Shown in pieces: positions 15,441-15,643 of a DNA stretch of 15,643 nt; within the stretch, counting starts at the first letter, position 1; the number at the start of each line of letters is the position of its first letter. The stretch is from Bacteroidales bacterium. GTDB taxonomy: Bacteria > Bacteroidota > Bacteroidia > Bacteroidales > PUMT01. The notes under the pieces are model-generated. The model was given only the letters and a program-made list of their open reading frames with translations. It did no database searches and was not told the DNA's origin. The position numbers were made by a program, and so were the translations under genes. The DNA is taken from contig SKQJ01000071.1 in assembly GCA_007119075.1 (NCBI GenBank), positions 1 through 15,643 of the forward strand, in the 5' to 3' direction.

Positions 15441-15458
15441 AACTGGAAACTTCCAGTT
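15441..15458. repeat. Perfect inverted repeat just upstream of tRNA-Arg
   Basis: AACTGGAA (15441-15448) and TTCCAGTT (15451-15458) are perfect inverse complements separated by two bases, ending 4 nt before the mature tRNA. As RNA it would form a 7-bp stem with a 4-nt loop in the 5' leader. As DNA it is a near-palindromic operator-like site. No function is established. Confidence 0.5.
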
Positions 15459-15462
15459 ATCC

Positions 15463-15536
15463 GGCCCCGTAGTTCAGTCGAATAGAACGTCAGATTCCGG
15501 TTCTGAAGGTCGGGGGTTTGAATCCCTCCGGGGTCA
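15463..15536 (+). tRNA. tRNA-Arg (anticodon CCG)
   Basis: A complete 74-nt cloverleaf. The acceptor stem is GGCCCCG with CGGGGTC (one G-T pair) and discriminator A. The D stem is GTTC/GAAC around the 9-nt loop AGTCGAATA. The anticodon stem is TCAGA/TCTGA around TTCCGGT, giving anticodon CCG for codon CGG (Arg). The variable loop is AGGTC. The T stem is GGGGG/CCCTC around TTTGAAT. CCA is not encoded (CGA follows), as usual in Bacteroidota. The T loop has T56 instead of the near-universal C, and the D loop has A19 instead of G. These two positions normally pair, so the change is compensatory. A terminator follows at once. Confidence 0.93.
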
Positions 15537-15538
15537 CG

Positions 15539-15562
15539 AAACCCTGCATTTTGCAGGGTTTT
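15539..15562 (+). terminator. Intrinsic terminator of tRNA-Arg
   Basis: AAACCCTGCA (15539-15548) and TGCAGGGTTT (15552-15561) form a perfect 10-bp stem with a TTT loop, with the T-run at the 3' side (15559-15562). It starts two nucleotides after the discriminator base, so the primary transcript would carry a very short 3' trailer. Confidence 0.82.
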
Positions 15563-15630
15563 GTCATTTCAGACCCCGGGGGATCGATTCGCGGCCTCGC
15601 GGGGCGGTTTTTTCCAGAATCAATTCCGCA

Positions 15631-15643
15631 CGGGGTCACGAAA
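15631..15643 (+). repeat. Direct repeat of the tRNA-Arg 3' end, cut by the window edge
   Basis: CGGGGTCACGAAA at 15631-15643 is identical to 15529-15541, which spans the last acceptor strand of the tRNA and the first bases of its trailer. The copies are 102 nt apart, and the second may continue past the window. No tRNA body precedes the second copy. GACCCCG (15572-15578) is inversely complementary to both. Candidate readings are a remnant tRNA, an attachment-site duplicate or a coincidental short repeat. Confidence 0.5.

Noticed and set aside
15215..15462. Possible T-box or riboswitch upstream of leuS
   Set aside because: The region is short and A/T-rich, with no specifier stem or T-box sequence, and T-boxes are not usual in Bacteroidota.
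15563..15630. A second complete tRNA upstream of the repeated CGGGGTCACGAAA
   Set aside because: No D arm, anticodon arm or canonical T arm can be folded from these bases; only the 3' end is repeated.

Overview
The window looks like ordinary chromosome of a member of the Bacteroidota, probably near the Bacteroidales. Three things point there. The protein families are typical of the phylum: a DUF4105/Lnb protein, a RprX/RprY-type two-component pair, an IPExxxVDY-family protein, a DUF5687 permease, and a leucyl-tRNA synthetase with the Bacteroidota-type insert before KMSKS. Promoter candidates resemble the Bacteroidota TTTG / TAnnTTTG pattern. Several starts have no good Shine-Dalgarno sequence. 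I see no transposase, integrase, CRISPR array, phage gene or restriction gene.

Layout, left to right. Positions 1-113 hold the last 36 codons of a gene entering from the left, probably a secreted carbohydrate-active protein. A cytosolic 5'-nucleotidase (146-1087, +) follows and converges on a DUF4105/Lnb-type membrane protein (minus). Next come a response regulator and sensor kinase (rprY, rprX; minus, kinase upstream, 4-nt ATGA overlap). A small IPExxxVDY protein (minus) is followed by a two-gene ABC exporter (DUF5687 permease plus ATPase; plus). The fatty-acid/RNA-processing operon acpP-fabF-rnc runs on the minus strand from about 10336 down to 8043. purN (plus) diverges from acpP, and its 3' end overlaps the 3' end of a membrane-anchored M23 metallopeptidase (minus). 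leuS (minus) comes next, then a tRNA-Arg(CCG) with its terminator at the right edge.

How the genes relate. acpP, fabF and rnc form a classic conserved operon. As I recall, the IPExxxVDY gene often directly follows rnc in this phylum. Here the oppositely oriented ABC exporter lies between them, so it may be an insertion into an ancestral cluster. The envelope theme is notable: Lnb-type lipoprotein acylation, an envelope-type two-component system, an exporter and a peptidoglycan hydrolase sit within 12 kb. No shared regulation can be shown from the sequence.

I did not find a convincing undescribed multi-gene system. The observations most worth a second look are local: the changed motif and separated position of the IPExxxVDY protein, the paired A19/U56 change in the tRNA-Arg tertiary contact, a 13-nt repeat of the tRNA 3' end cut by the window edge, the HxD zinc-site variant of the M23 peptidase, Asn at a usual Asp position in RNase III, and a strong hairpin squeezed between rprY and the lnb start.
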